Source of the DNA: JAJPHF01 sp035293805 | GTDB lineage: Bacteria > Chloroflexota > UBA6077 > JAJPHF01 | Reading direction: 5' to 3' | Assembly: GCA_035293805.1 (NCBI GenBank) | Contig: DATGMD010000056.1 | Location: 1-53,545 of the forward strand | DNA: 53,545 nucleotides | Part shown: in pieces, positions 8,096 to 15,452 of the stretch | Layout of the letters: each line of letters opens with the position of its first letter | Position numbering within the stretch: position 1 is the stretch's first letter | Notes under the pieces: generated by a model | Told to the model about the DNA's origin: nothing | The model's input: the letters and a program-made list of their open reading frames with translations, nothing else | Databases searched by the model: none | Translations under genes and position numbers: made by a program

Positions 8096-8770
8096 ATGCG
8101 GTACAGACTCGTTCTGCTCGCCATTGCCGGCACTGCCGCGCTCCTCAGCGCGCTGACCCGGCCAGCGCTTGCCCAAGGCGCGGCCCCGGGCCAGGACGCC
8201 TTGGCGGTCCTGCGGGGGGTGGCCGTCGTGCTGGACGTGCCTACGGACTACCTGTTGGCACGCTTGCGCGGAGGGGACACGCTGGCGTCGATAGCCAGCG
8301 AGCGGGGAGTCAGTCGGGATGCCCTGGTCGCCGGCACCGCCGGCTGGGTAGCGGGCATCGGCGAGGCCCAACAGCTTCTCGGACGCGCCACGGCGGCCGA
8401 GGTGAGGGACCGCGTCGAGCGCACCCGCGCTGGCCTGGGGGAGAACCTGGATCGCCCCCTGCGCGAGGTGCCGCCGGTCCTGCCGCAGGAGCTGCTGCAA
8501 GACGCGGCGGACCTGCTCTACTTGCAGACACCTGAGCTGGCCGGGCAGCTAAGCGACGGCGGGAAGACCATCGCCGAGGTGGCCACGAGCGAGGGGCTCA
8601 CGCGAGACGACGTCGTCAGCTACCTGGAGGAACGTTTGGAGGCCCGGCTGCAGGACGGGGTTCAGCGCGGCGCGGGCACCGCGGACGAGGTCCCTGCCCT
8701 GGTGGCCGCGGCTACGCCGGCCATCGAACGCTTCGTGGACCAGCGCCCAACCGCGGCGAGAGCCCCCTGA
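8096..8770 (+). CDS. Secreted protein with two LysM-like/helical repeat motifs, unknown function
   Basis: A 224-residue protein with an N-terminal signal peptide (hydrophobic run of about 15 residues, then ALAQG, a plausible signal-peptidase I site near residue 26). Start ATG 8096 is set by GAGGGGAGG five bases upstream. The mature part contains the same motif twice: GGDTLASIASERGVSRDAL and GGKTIAEVATSEGLTRDDV, about 100 residues apart. Each consists of a Gly-x-Thr-[LI]-x-x-[IV]-A turn-helix resembling the repeats found in several actinobacterial and Chloroflexota secreted proteins. The rest is predicted largely helical and rich in Ala, Arg and Glu. Role is unknown; a cell-wall or envelope association is only a guess from the signal and repeats. 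Confidence 0.75.
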   Translation: MRYRLVLLAIAGTAALLSALTRPALAQGAAPGQDALAVLRGVAVVLDVPTDYLLARLRGGDTLASIASERGVSRDALVAGTAGWVAGIGEAQQLLGRATAAEVRDRVERTRAGLGENLDRPLREVPPVLPQELLQDAADLLYLQTPELAGQLSDGGKTIAEVATSEGLTRDDVVSYLEERLEARLQDGVQRGAGTADEVPALVAAATPAIERFVDQRPTAARAP

Positions 8771-8795
8771 CCGCTCCCGCCGCGGTGAATTGACG

Positions 8796-8817
8796 TGTGT
8801 GGTGGGTTCACCACACA
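8796..8817. terminator. Hairpin between convergent genes
   Basis: TGTGTGGTG and CACCACACA form a perfect 9-bp stem around a GGTT loop. It lies between the convergent stops of the secreted protein (8770) and the carboxymuconolactone-decarboxylase-like gene (8843). There is no T-tract on either strand, so a bidirectional terminator is plausible but not canonical. Confidence 0.4.
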
Positions 8818-8842
8818 TCGGAGGATTACCTGTGACGAGGAG

Positions 8843-9166
8843 CTAGTCGGTCTGCTCGAACAGCTTCTTGGCGGTAGTCATCGCGGTCATCGCGTTCGGC
8901 CAGCCGGTGTAGAAGGCCAGATGGGTGATCGCCTCAACCAGCTCGGCCGTGGTTACGCCGTTCTCCATCGCTCGCTTCAGGTGGAATGGCAGCTGGTCGG
9001 TGCGGTAGAGGGCCATCAGCGCCGCGACGGTGATCAGGCTGCGGTCCCGCTTGGACAGACCGGGCCGCTCCCAGACGTCGCCGAACAGCACGTCGTCGGT
9101 GAGCGACACCAGCTTCGGCGCGAAGTCGCCGAGCATCTGCCGCGCGCCAGTAGGTTCGGTGGGCAT
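8843..9166 (-). CDS. Carboxymuconolactone decarboxylase family protein
   Basis: A 107-residue all-helical protein of the CMD/AhpD-like family. It shows the usual order: FGDVWERPGLSKRDRSLITV near residue 30, then LPFHLKRAMENGVT, then LVEAITHLAFYTGWPNA. The His of the FHLKRA helix and the ETLHLAFYxGWP-type helix are family landmarks. It lacks the CxxC pair of the AhpD peroxidase branch, so a decarboxylase- or isomerase-like role on a small acid is more likely than peroxide defence. GGAGGAGAAGAG precedes the ATG. It is the last gene of a four-gene minus-strand operon after a cupin, a frequent genomic partner of this family. Confidence 0.88.
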   Translation of the reverse strand: MPTEPTGARQMLGDFAPKLVSLTDDVLFGDVWERPGLSKRDRSLITVAALMALYRTDQLPFHLKRAMENGVTTAELVEAITHLAFYTGWPNAMTAMTTAKKLFEQTD

Positions 9167-9251
9167 GGCTCTTCTCCTCCCAAGACAGTGGCTTACTGCA
9201 ATTTCCGGCGGGCTGCCGGTCGCTGCGAGCTAGAGACGTCGCAGGAACGTC

Positions 9252-9680
9252 TCAGCTCCCAGTGGGCGCCGCCCCGTACTCCGCGTCGCTGACCGGCTCC
9301 AGCCAGTCGACGTTCCTGCCGTTGACCACGTTCGTGATGGCGATGTGGCTCATGCGGTTGGTGGCGGTGGCACCGTGCCAGTGCTTCACGTCCGGCGGTA
9401 TCCAGACGACGTCTCCTGGCTTGATCTCGCGCCGTTCGCCGTGCCATTGCTGCACCCAGCCGATGCCAGAAGTCACGATCAGCGTCTGGCCGGCTGGATG
9501 GGTGTGCCAGGCGGTGCGCGCGCAGGGCTCAAACGAGACCAGGCCGCCGGTCGCGTGGGTGTGCTCGGTCGCGTCGAACAGCGGGTCGATCACGACGGAG
9601 CCCGTGAAGTTCTGCGGCGCTCCCCTGGCGGAGGGGCGGGAGCCGTTCGGCGTGACGACGATGCCTGGTCCGTTGCTCAT
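9252..9680 (-). CDS. Small cupin-domain protein
   Basis: A 142-residue single cupin. The two metal-binding cupin motifs are visible: the first as AWHTHPAGQTLIVTSGIGWV (two His plus Gln in the Glu position), the second as PGDVVWIPPDVKHWHGAT with the last metal His. Proteins of this shape often accompany carboxymuconolactone-decarboxylase genes and include hydroxynitrile-lyase-like and quercetinase-like enzymes; here the substrate is unknown. Its ATG (9680-9678) overlaps the TGA of the upstream reductase by four bases (ATGA), so the two are probably translated together. The next gene downstream starts 85 bases after its stop. Confidence 0.88.
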   Translation of the reverse strand: MSNGPGIVVTPNGSRPSARGAPQNFTGSVVIDPLFDATEHTHATGGLVSFEPCARTAWHTHPAGQTLIVTSGIGWVQQWHGERREIKPGDVVWIPPDVKHWHGATATNRMSHIAITNVVNGRNVDWLEPVSDAEYGAAPTGS

Positions 9681-10102
9681 GAAATCCTCCGTGTAGCCGC
9701 TCTGAGGGTCTGCGCCGCTGGGGCGCCCTCAGCCGAAAACTCGATCACGACCGGGAGGGCCGTGCGGCCCCAGTCGTCGAGGTCCTCGTCCGCCCCGTAC
9801 TTGCCGACCAGCAGCTCGCGGGCGCGCTGGTCGTCGGCGGTACCGGCCGGGACGACGCGCGCCGCGCCAGCATGCGTCTCGTCGCCGAGCTCGACCGTGA
9901 CCCGCGGATTCGCCTGGAGATTGCGCACCCAGTCGGCGCGCTCGCGGCCGCCGGACATTAGGTACAGGCGCCCATCCTCAGTGGCGAACCAGATCTCGAT
10001 GCGATGGGGCCGGCCCGTCCGCCGCCCGATCGTGGTCAGGTACGCGTATGGCTCGCTGGCCCAACGTGCCAGCCACTGCTGCGCTCCCTGTTTGCCCGAC
10101 AT
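9677..10102 (-). CDS. F420-dependent/split beta-barrel nitroreductase family protein
   Basis: A 141-residue protein with the pattern of the deazaflavin-dependent nitroreductase (Ddn-like) family: YLTTIGRRTGRPHRIEIWF, then DGRLYLMSGG, then WVRNLQANPRVTVEL. These segments bind the flavin or F420 cofactor in a split-barrel fold. I placed the start at MSGKQG (10102) because the family begins there; the open frame reaches 47 codons further, into the preceding gene, and that part is unlike protein. It sits 20 bases after the alcohol dehydrogenase stop and overlaps the cupin start by ATGA, so it is the second gene of the operon. Redox chemistry on a quinone, enone or nitro substrate is inferred. Confidence 0.82.
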   Translation of the reverse strand: MSGKQGAQQWLARWASEPYAYLTTIGRRTGRPHRIEIWFATEDGRLYLMSGGRERADWVRNLQANPRVTVELGDETHAGAARVVPAGTADDQRARELLVGKYGADEDLDDWGRTALPVVIEFSAEGAPAAQTLRAATRRIS

Positions 10103-10122
10103 GGCTGTCGAACTCTCGTGCC

Positions 10123-11145
10123 TCACGGGCGCAGCAGCGTCTTGATTGCGCGGCGCTCGTCCATGGCTCGGTAGCCCTCCGCGACCTGATCGAGCGGCAG
10201 CGTCAGGTCGAACACCTTGCCGGGATTGATCGTCCGGTTGCACACCAGGTCGATCAGGTGGGGCAGGAAGCGGCGCACCGGGGCGGGGCCGCCGAGCAGG
10301 TGCACCTCGGCGAAGAACAGCTCCTCGCCCGGCAACTGCACGCCGTGGGCGACCCCGACGTAGCCGACGTAGCCACCTGGGCGGGTGGCGCGGATGGCCT
10401 GCAGCACCGACTCCTGCGTGCCCACGGCCTCAATGACCGAGTGCGCGCCGAGCCCGTCGGTGAGGTCTTTGATCCGCGCCACGCCCTCGTCGCCGCGCTC
10501 GCTGACGATGTCGGTCGCGCCGAACTCGCGGGCGAGCTGCTGCCGGGGCGCGTGCCGGCTCATCGCGATGATCCGCTCGGCGCCCATCTGCTTGGCCGCG
10601 AGCACCCCGAGCAGGCCGACCGCGCCGTCGCCGACCACCGCGACCGTTGCGCCCGGCTGCACGTTGGCCGCGTCGGCGGCGAACCAGCCGGTGCCGAGCA
10701 CGTCGGAGGTCGCGAGCAGGCTTGGGATCAGGTCGTCGGACGGAAGGTCCGGGGTGGCGACGAGGGTGCCGTCGGCGAGCGGGATGCGCGCGAACGGCGC
10801 CTGGGTGCCGATCAAGCCCATCAGCTCCGCATGCACGCACCGGGACTGGTAGCCCGCCTGGCAGATCGGGCAGGTGTTGTCGGAGGCGAAGAACGAGCCG
10901 ACGACGAACTGCCCGGGCTTGATGTGCTTGACCGCGCTGCCGACCTCCTCGACGATGCCGACGTACTCGTGGCCCATCGGGGTCGGCTCGGTGACCGGAT
11001 CGACGCCGCGGTAGGGCCACAGGTCGGACCCGCAGATGCAGGTCGCCGGGAGCCGGATGATGGCATCCGTCGGCTCGACAATCGTCGGGTCCTCGCGCTC
11101 GACGTAGCGGACGTCACGCGGGCCGTAGAGCACAGCGCCTTTCAT
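10123..11145 (-). CDS. Zinc-dependent alcohol dehydrogenase family protein
   Basis: A 340-residue medium-chain dehydrogenase/reductase. It oxidises an alcohol or reduces an aldehyde with a nicotinamide cofactor. Catalytic zinc ligands are in CICGSDLWPY (Cys37 region) and PMGHEYVG. The Rossmann nucleotide site reads VAVVGDGAVGLLGV. The structural-zinc lobe is a short version, CPICQAGYQSRC, with three Cys instead of the classical four, as in a branch of actinobacterial-type enzymes. GGGAGGAAC before ATG 11145 supports the start. It leads the operon with the F420-type reductase, cupin and decarboxylase-like genes, suggesting a pathway for an alcohol- or aldehyde-bearing small molecule. A 132-base gap upstream separates it from the aldehyde oxidase genes. 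Confidence 0.92.
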   Translation of the reverse strand: MKGAVLYGPRDVRYVEREDPTIVEPTDAIIRLPATCICGSDLWPYRGVDPVTEPTPMGHEYVGIVEEVGSAVKHIKPGQFVVGSFFASDNTCPICQAGYQSRCVHAELMGLIGTQAPFARIPLADGTLVATPDLPSDDLIPSLLATSDVLGTGWFAADAANVQPGATVAVVGDGAVGLLGVLAAKQMGAERIIAMSRHAPRQQLAREFGATDIVSERGDEGVARIKDLTDGLGAHSVIEAVGTQESVLQAIRATRPGGYVGYVGVAHGVQLPGEELFFAEVHLLGGPAPVRRFLPHLIDLVCNRTINPGKVFDLTLPLDQVAEGYRAMDERRAIKTLLRP

Positions 11146-11277
11146 GTGTTCCTCCCTTGGTCGTTCCTCGTACTCGCCTCCGATTCGCGGCGAGCAGTGC
11201 TTCTGCTACTGTAGCGCCCGTCTCTACGGCTGCAGCGCGCACCACCGTGGGATGGTCGCGATCAGCCGTGCGCGCCC

Positions 11278-13413
11278 TCACAGGAGCTTGTCCGGCGTGA
11301 TCGGCAGGTCGCGGATCCGCTTGCCGGTGGCGTGGTAGACGGCGTTGGCGATGGCCGACGCGACGCCCACGATGACGAGCTCGGCAATACCCTTCACGCC
11401 AAGCGGGTTGACGTGCGGATCGTGCTCCTCCACGAAGACCACGTCCAGCACCGGCGGGCAGTCGGCGTGGACCGGCACCGCGTATTCGGCGAGATTGGCG
11501 TTCGGCACGCGCCCGTTGCGGGCGTCCACCACCGCATGCTCCAGGAGCGCCATGCCGATGCCGCCGATCATGCCGCCGATAAATTGGCTGCGGCTCGTCT
11601 TCGGGTTGACGATGCGGCCGGCCCCGTAGGCGCCGACGAGGCGCCGCACGCGCGTCTCCCCGAGATCCGGGTCGACCGCGACTTCCGTGAACACCGCCCC
11701 GAAGGCATGCATGGAGAAGCGCTGGGGCTCGTCACCCGGCTTGGCGTCCACCGTGGCCTCGACGGGCTGGCCGAGGCGGCGCAGGGCTTCTGCGAGATCG
11801 TCGGTGCCCGCGCGGGTGAGAGCGTCCTCACGCGCCTTGCGGCAGGCGGCCTGGACGGCGCTGCCGACGCTCGCCATGGTCATCGAGCCGCCTTGCGGGG
11901 GCGTCCTCGGCAGCCGGCTGTCGCCGAGCGTGAACTGCACGCGCTCGATCGGGAGGCCGAGCGCCTCGGCCGCCACCTGTGTCATCGAGGTCCAGGTGCC
12001 CGGCCCGATGTCGCTCGCCGCGCTCGCCACCTCGGCCGTGCCGTCCGGCAGGAGACGCGCCCGGGCGGCGGCGGGTGCCCGGTTCGCTGGATACGTGGCG
12101 CTCGCCATCCCCCAGCCGAGGAGCCAGCGACCATCGCGCATCGAGCGCGGCTCGGGGTTGCGCTGGCTCCAGCCGAAGCGCTCGCCGGCCACCCGGTAGC
12201 ACTCCCTGGTGGAGCGGCTCGAGAACGGCCGCTGCTTGAACTCGTCCTGCTCCGGCTCGTTGCGCAGGCGCAGCTCGACGGGATCGAGGTTCAGCGCCAC
12301 CGCCAGCTCGTCCATAGCGCATTCGAGCGCGAACTCGCCGCTCGTTTCCCCGGGAGCGCGCATCCACGTCGGCGTGTGCACGTTCAGACGCGCGAGGCGA
12401 GCGCGCGTGCCGACGTTCGGGCACGAGTGCAGGAAGCGGGTCGCGTTGAGGAGCGCCTCCGTGTATTCCTCGTACATAGAGGTCTCCTGATACGCCTCAT
12501 GCACCGTCGCGGTGAGGCGCCCCGCGCGCGATGCGCCCAGCGCGACGCGCTGGACCGTGTACGGGCGGTAGCCCGTGCCGTAAAACATCTCGCGCCGCGA
12601 CAGCATGATCTTCACGGGCCGCCCCGCCACACGCGCGCCGAGCGCGGCCAGCGTCACGTGCGGCCAGGTGCGCAGCCCCGAACCGAAGGCGCCGCCGACG
12701 AAGGGCGAGATGACCCGGATGTTCTCCGCCGGCATGCCGAACACGGCGGCGATCTCGTCGGCCACGTTGTCCACCCACTGCGTCTTGTCCCACAGGGTCA
12801 GGCGGTCGCCGTCCCAGGCGGCGATCGTGGCGTGCATCTCGATCGGGTTGTGGTTCTCGCGCGGGATCACGTAGGTCTGGTCCACCTGGACCTCGGCGCG
12901 CGCGAGCGCCCCTGCGGGATCGCCGCGCCGCGTCTCCCCGGGCCGGCGCTCGCCCTGATCGGTCTGCTGTTCCGTCGGCGGCGTCGGCTCGGCGCGGGTG
13001 ACGTCGGTGACCGCGGCCTCGGGCGCGTAGGTAACGCGCACCAGCGTCGCCGCGTGGACGGCCTCTTCGAGCGTGTCGGCGATCACGAGGGCGATCGGCT
13101 GGCCCTGATGGCTCACCCGGTCGTCCTGGAGCACGTGCAGGCGCTCGCCGACCACCGGGTCTATCATGGCCTTGTGCTCGTGATAGGGGAGTCTCGGCGC
13201 GTTGCGGTGCGTCAGGACGGCCACAACCCCAGGTGCTTGTTCCGCCGACGCGCTGTCGATGGAGGCGATGCGGCCGTTCGCTATCGTGCTCCGCACGATG
13301 GCGCCGTGCGCCTGGCCCGGCACGTCGAATTCGGCGGCATACGTGGCGCCGCCGGTGACCTTCTGGCGACCGTCGACGCGGCTGACGGGTTGGCCGATGA
13401 AAGCGGATGTCAT
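11278..13413 (-). CDS. paoC: Aldehyde oxidase (xanthine oxidase family), molybdopterin-binding subunit, PaoC-like
   Basis: A 711-residue catalytic subunit of a three-subunit molybdenum hydroxylase. The N-terminus (IGQPVSRVDGRQKVTGGATY) is the usual opening of this subunit, and VGGAFGSGLRTWPH marks the cofactor-facing loop. Near the C-terminus GVKGIAELVIVGVASAIANA holds the conserved Glu that acts as base in hydroxylation. The ATG at 13413 overlaps the TGA of the FAD subunit (ATGA). Length matches the PaoC/YagR branch rather than the longer xanthine dehydrogenases. It oxidises an aldehyde to an acid, with electrons passing to the FeS and FAD subunits. The exact substrate is unknown. The chaperone PaoD is not in the window. 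Confidence 0.92.
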   Translation of the reverse strand: MTSAFIGQPVSRVDGRQKVTGGATYAAEFDVPGQAHGAIVRSTIANGRIASIDSASAEQAPGVVAVLTHRNAPRLPYHEHKAMIDPVVGERLHVLQDDRVSHQGQPIALVIADTLEEAVHAATLVRVTYAPEAAVTDVTRAEPTPPTEQQTDQGERRPGETRRGDPAGALARAEVQVDQTYVIPRENHNPIEMHATIAAWDGDRLTLWDKTQWVDNVADEIAAVFGMPAENIRVISPFVGGAFGSGLRTWPHVTLAALGARVAGRPVKIMLSRREMFYGTGYRPYTVQRVALGASRAGRLTATVHEAYQETSMYEEYTEALLNATRFLHSCPNVGTRARLARLNVHTPTWMRAPGETSGEFALECAMDELAVALNLDPVELRLRNEPEQDEFKQRPFSSRSTRECYRVAGERFGWSQRNPEPRSMRDGRWLLGWGMASATYPANRAPAAARARLLPDGTAEVASAASDIGPGTWTSMTQVAAEALGLPIERVQFTLGDSRLPRTPPQGGSMTMASVGSAVQAACRKAREDALTRAGTDDLAEALRRLGQPVEATVDAKPGDEPQRFSMHAFGAVFTEVAVDPDLGETRVRRLVGAYGAGRIVNPKTSRSQFIGGMIGGIGMALLEHAVVDARNGRVPNANLAEYAVPVHADCPPVLDVVFVEEHDPHVNPLGVKGIAELVIVGVASAIANAVYHATGKRIRDLPITPDKLL

Positions 13414-14408
13414 GCGCGCCCTCCCGCGGTTTCGACGGCGCGCACGATGACGCGCTGCATCAGCTCGATCTTGAAGTCGTTGTGCCCGTACCCCTGTGCG
13501 CCCTGCGCGGCGAGCGCCGCCGCCCTGCGCAGCGCTGCCGGCTCCAGGCTCGCTCCGGCGAGCGCGGACTCGACTTGGGGCACGCGCCACGGCTTCGTTC
13601 CCACCCCGCCGAGGGCGACCCGCGCCTGCCGTATTCGGTCGCCGTCCATCTCCAGCGCCACGGCGGCGGAGACGAGCGCGAACTCGAACGAGGCCCGGTC
13701 GCGCACCTTGAGGTAATGCGAGCGCCGCGCCGCCGGGCTGGCCGGCACCGTGATGGCGGCGATCACCTCGCCGGGCTCGAGCACCGTCTCGATGTGCGGC
13801 GTCTCGGCAGGCAGGCGGTAGAGGTCGTCGAGCGACAGGGTGCGCTGGCCACGCGGCCCGCGCACCTCGACCGCCGCGTCGAGCGCGACCAGCGCGACCG
13901 CGAGATCCGAGGCGTGGGCGGCAATACAGTGCTCGCTCGTGCCCAGCACGGCATGCCAGCGGTTCTCGCCCCCGATGGCGGCGCAGCCCGAGCCCGGCGC
14001 GCGCTTGTTGCAGGCGTCGTAGCCGACATCCCGGAAGTACGGACAGCGGGTGCGCTGCAGGAGATTGCCGCCCATCGTGGCCTGGTTGCGCACCTGCGGG
14101 CTCGCCGAGTCCAGCAGCGCCTCCGCGATGACGGGAAACTGCTGGACGACGGCCGGGTGGGCGGCCACGTCCGCCATCGTCGCCCCGGCGCCGAGCCGAA
14201 GACCCTCCGGCCCGACGTCGATGAGGTCGTCGAGCAGGCCCCCCAGGCTGACGAGCCGCTCGGGCTGGCGCACGTACTCCTCGAGGAGCTGGACCATATC
14301 CGTGCCGCCGGCGATGTATTCGACGGGCGCGTCGGTGCGGCCGGCCTGAGCCCCAAAAGCGAACACGGCGGCTAGGTCGCGCGGACGCTCGAGGGTGAAG
14401 GGGTGCAT
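13410..14408 (-). CDS. paoB: Aldehyde oxidase FAD-binding subunit with extra 4Fe-4S loop, PaoB-like
   Basis: A 332-residue FAD subunit. EYIAGGTDMVQLL and ATMGGNLLQRTRCPYF are the flavin-binding motifs. A Cys-rich insert follows: RCPYF, then DACNKRAPGSGCAAIGG, then LGTSEHCIAAHASD. These four Cys correspond to the additional [4Fe-4S] cluster known from E. coli PaoB (YagS), which sets this branch apart from ordinary xanthine dehydrogenase FAD subunits and identifies the operon. It starts three bases after the 2Fe-2S subunit stops and overlaps the molybdenum subunit start, in the order paoA-paoB-paoC as in E. coli. Confidence 0.93.
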   Translation of the reverse strand: MHPFTLERPRDLAAVFAFGAQAGRTDAPVEYIAGGTDMVQLLEEYVRQPERLVSLGGLLDDLIDVGPEGLRLGAGATMADVAAHPAVVQQFPVIAEALLDSASPQVRNQATMGGNLLQRTRCPYFRDVGYDACNKRAPGSGCAAIGGENRWHAVLGTSEHCIAAHASDLAVALVALDAAVEVRGPRGQRTLSLDDLYRLPAETPHIETVLEPGEVIAAITVPASPAARRSHYLKVRDRASFEFALVSAAVALEMDGDRIRQARVALGGVGTKPWRVPQVESALAGASLEPAALRRAAALAAQGAQGYGHNDFKIELMQRVIVRAVETAGGRA

Positions 14409-14411
14409 GGC

Positions 14412-14909
14412 TCAACCTCCCCGGCCGGAACCGGCGGCACCGGCGCCAGCGACATCCTGAATCGCCGCGACGATGTGGTCGTAGGCGCCGCAGCGGCACA
14501 GGTTGCCGCTCATCCAGTCGCGGATCTCCTGCGCGGAGCCAGTGTGACCCTCGGCGATGCAGGCGACGCCGGCCATGATCTGTCCGGGCGTGCAATAGCC
14601 GCACTGGAAAGCGTCATGCTCGATGAAGGCCGCCTGCAGCGGGTGGAGCTGCTCGCCGTGCGCCAGGCCCTCGATCGTCGTGATCTCGCGCCCCTCCACA
14701 AGGGCCGCGAGCGAGAGGCACGATTTCACGCGCTTGCCGTCCGTCAGCACGGTGCAGGCGCCGCACTGGCCGAGAGCGCAGCCCTTCTTCGTGCCCGTCA
14801 GCTGCAGGTGCTCGCGGAGGGCGTCGAGCAGCGTGGTGCGCGGATCGAGTGTCAGCCGGTGCTCGGTTCCGTTGACGCGCAGTACAACGTCGACCACAAT
14901 GGCCTCCAT
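14412..14909 (-). CDS. paoA: Aldehyde oxidase 2Fe-2S subunit, PaoA-like
   Basis: A 165-residue iron-sulfur subunit with two [2Fe-2S] centres. The plant-ferredoxin-type cluster uses GCALGQCGACTVL plus a later Cys (KSCLSLA). The second uses FQCGYCTPGQIMAG and LCRCGAYDHI. E. coli PaoA carries a Tat leader of about 50 residues that sends the enzyme to the periplasm. Here the protein starts directly at the ferredoxin domain, and an in-frame TAG lies three codons before the ATG, so the complex is expected to stay in the cytoplasm. GGAGGT lies about 12 bases upstream. It heads the three-gene operon. Confidence 0.92.
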   Translation of the reverse strand: MEAIVVDVVLRVNGTEHRLTLDPRTTLLDALREHLQLTGTKKGCALGQCGACTVLTDGKRVKSCLSLAALVEGREITTIEGLAHGEQLHPLQAAFIEHDAFQCGYCTPGQIMAGVACIAEGHTGSAQEIRDWMSGNLCRCGAYDHIVAAIQDVAGAGAAGSGRGG

Positions 14910-15007
14910 GCCCTTCTATTCGACCTCCCACTGCCGCACCGGCGACTCGAGCGTTCGCGGGCGTGCCGGGCCACGGGTCAGCTCGGCGCACTGGCTACTG
15001 AGCATGT

Positions 15008-15382
15008 TCAGCGCGGCACGAGTCTGAGCGTCGTGGCGCGCGCCTCCGGGCCCACCATGGGGTCGACGTACTGGGCTCCGTAGCGGTCGTATTTGGCGCG
15101 GTACGCGGCGTCGATTCGGTCGTCGATGGCGTGGTCGGCGTCCACGAAGGTGACGTCTTTGTCCACGCCGCCGGCCTGGATGCGGCCTTCGTGGCGCACC
15201 TGGGTGCCGCGGTACCAGGCGCCGCTGCGCCCCCGCCAGGACCGGACGTAGAGGTCGTCGCCGACGCGGACGACCCAGACCGTCACTGGCTTGCGCGGCG
15301 TGCCGTCGCGTCGGAGCGGCGCGATCCCCAGCTCGTCCGCGGCCCCGATCTTGGTGAGCTCGTCGCTCGTCCACGCGGTCAT
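15008..15382 (-). CDS. DUF2255 family protein
   Basis: A 124-residue protein beginning MTAWTSDELTKIGAADEL and continuing with VWVVRVGDDLYVRSWRGR, the conserved core of DUF2255. The family has a split-barrel-like beta fold and no established function; many members sit near oxidoreductases. AGGAGACGTACC lies just before the ATG. It is separated by 98 bases from the aldehyde oxidase 2Fe-2S gene downstream and by 70 from the efflux pump upstream, all on the same strand, so cotranscription with either is possible. Confidence 0.85.
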   Translation of the reverse strand: MTAWTSDELTKIGAADELGIAPLRRDGTPRKPVTVWVVRVGDDLYVRSWRGRSGAWYRGTQVRHEGRIQAGGVDKDVTFVDADHAIDDRIDAAYRAKYDRYGAQYVDPMVGPEARATTLRLVPR

Positions 15383-15452
15383 CGGTACGTCTCCTTCGTC
15401 CTGGATCTGAGAAGGTGGCCTGCCATCCGCAGTGTGCGTGCCACCCGCCAGG

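Noticed and set aside
11332..13716. 794-codon plus-strand frame opposite the aldehyde oxidase genes
   Set aside because: Composition is Arg/His/Val-biased without any motif; the opposite strand encodes recognisable PaoC and PaoB.
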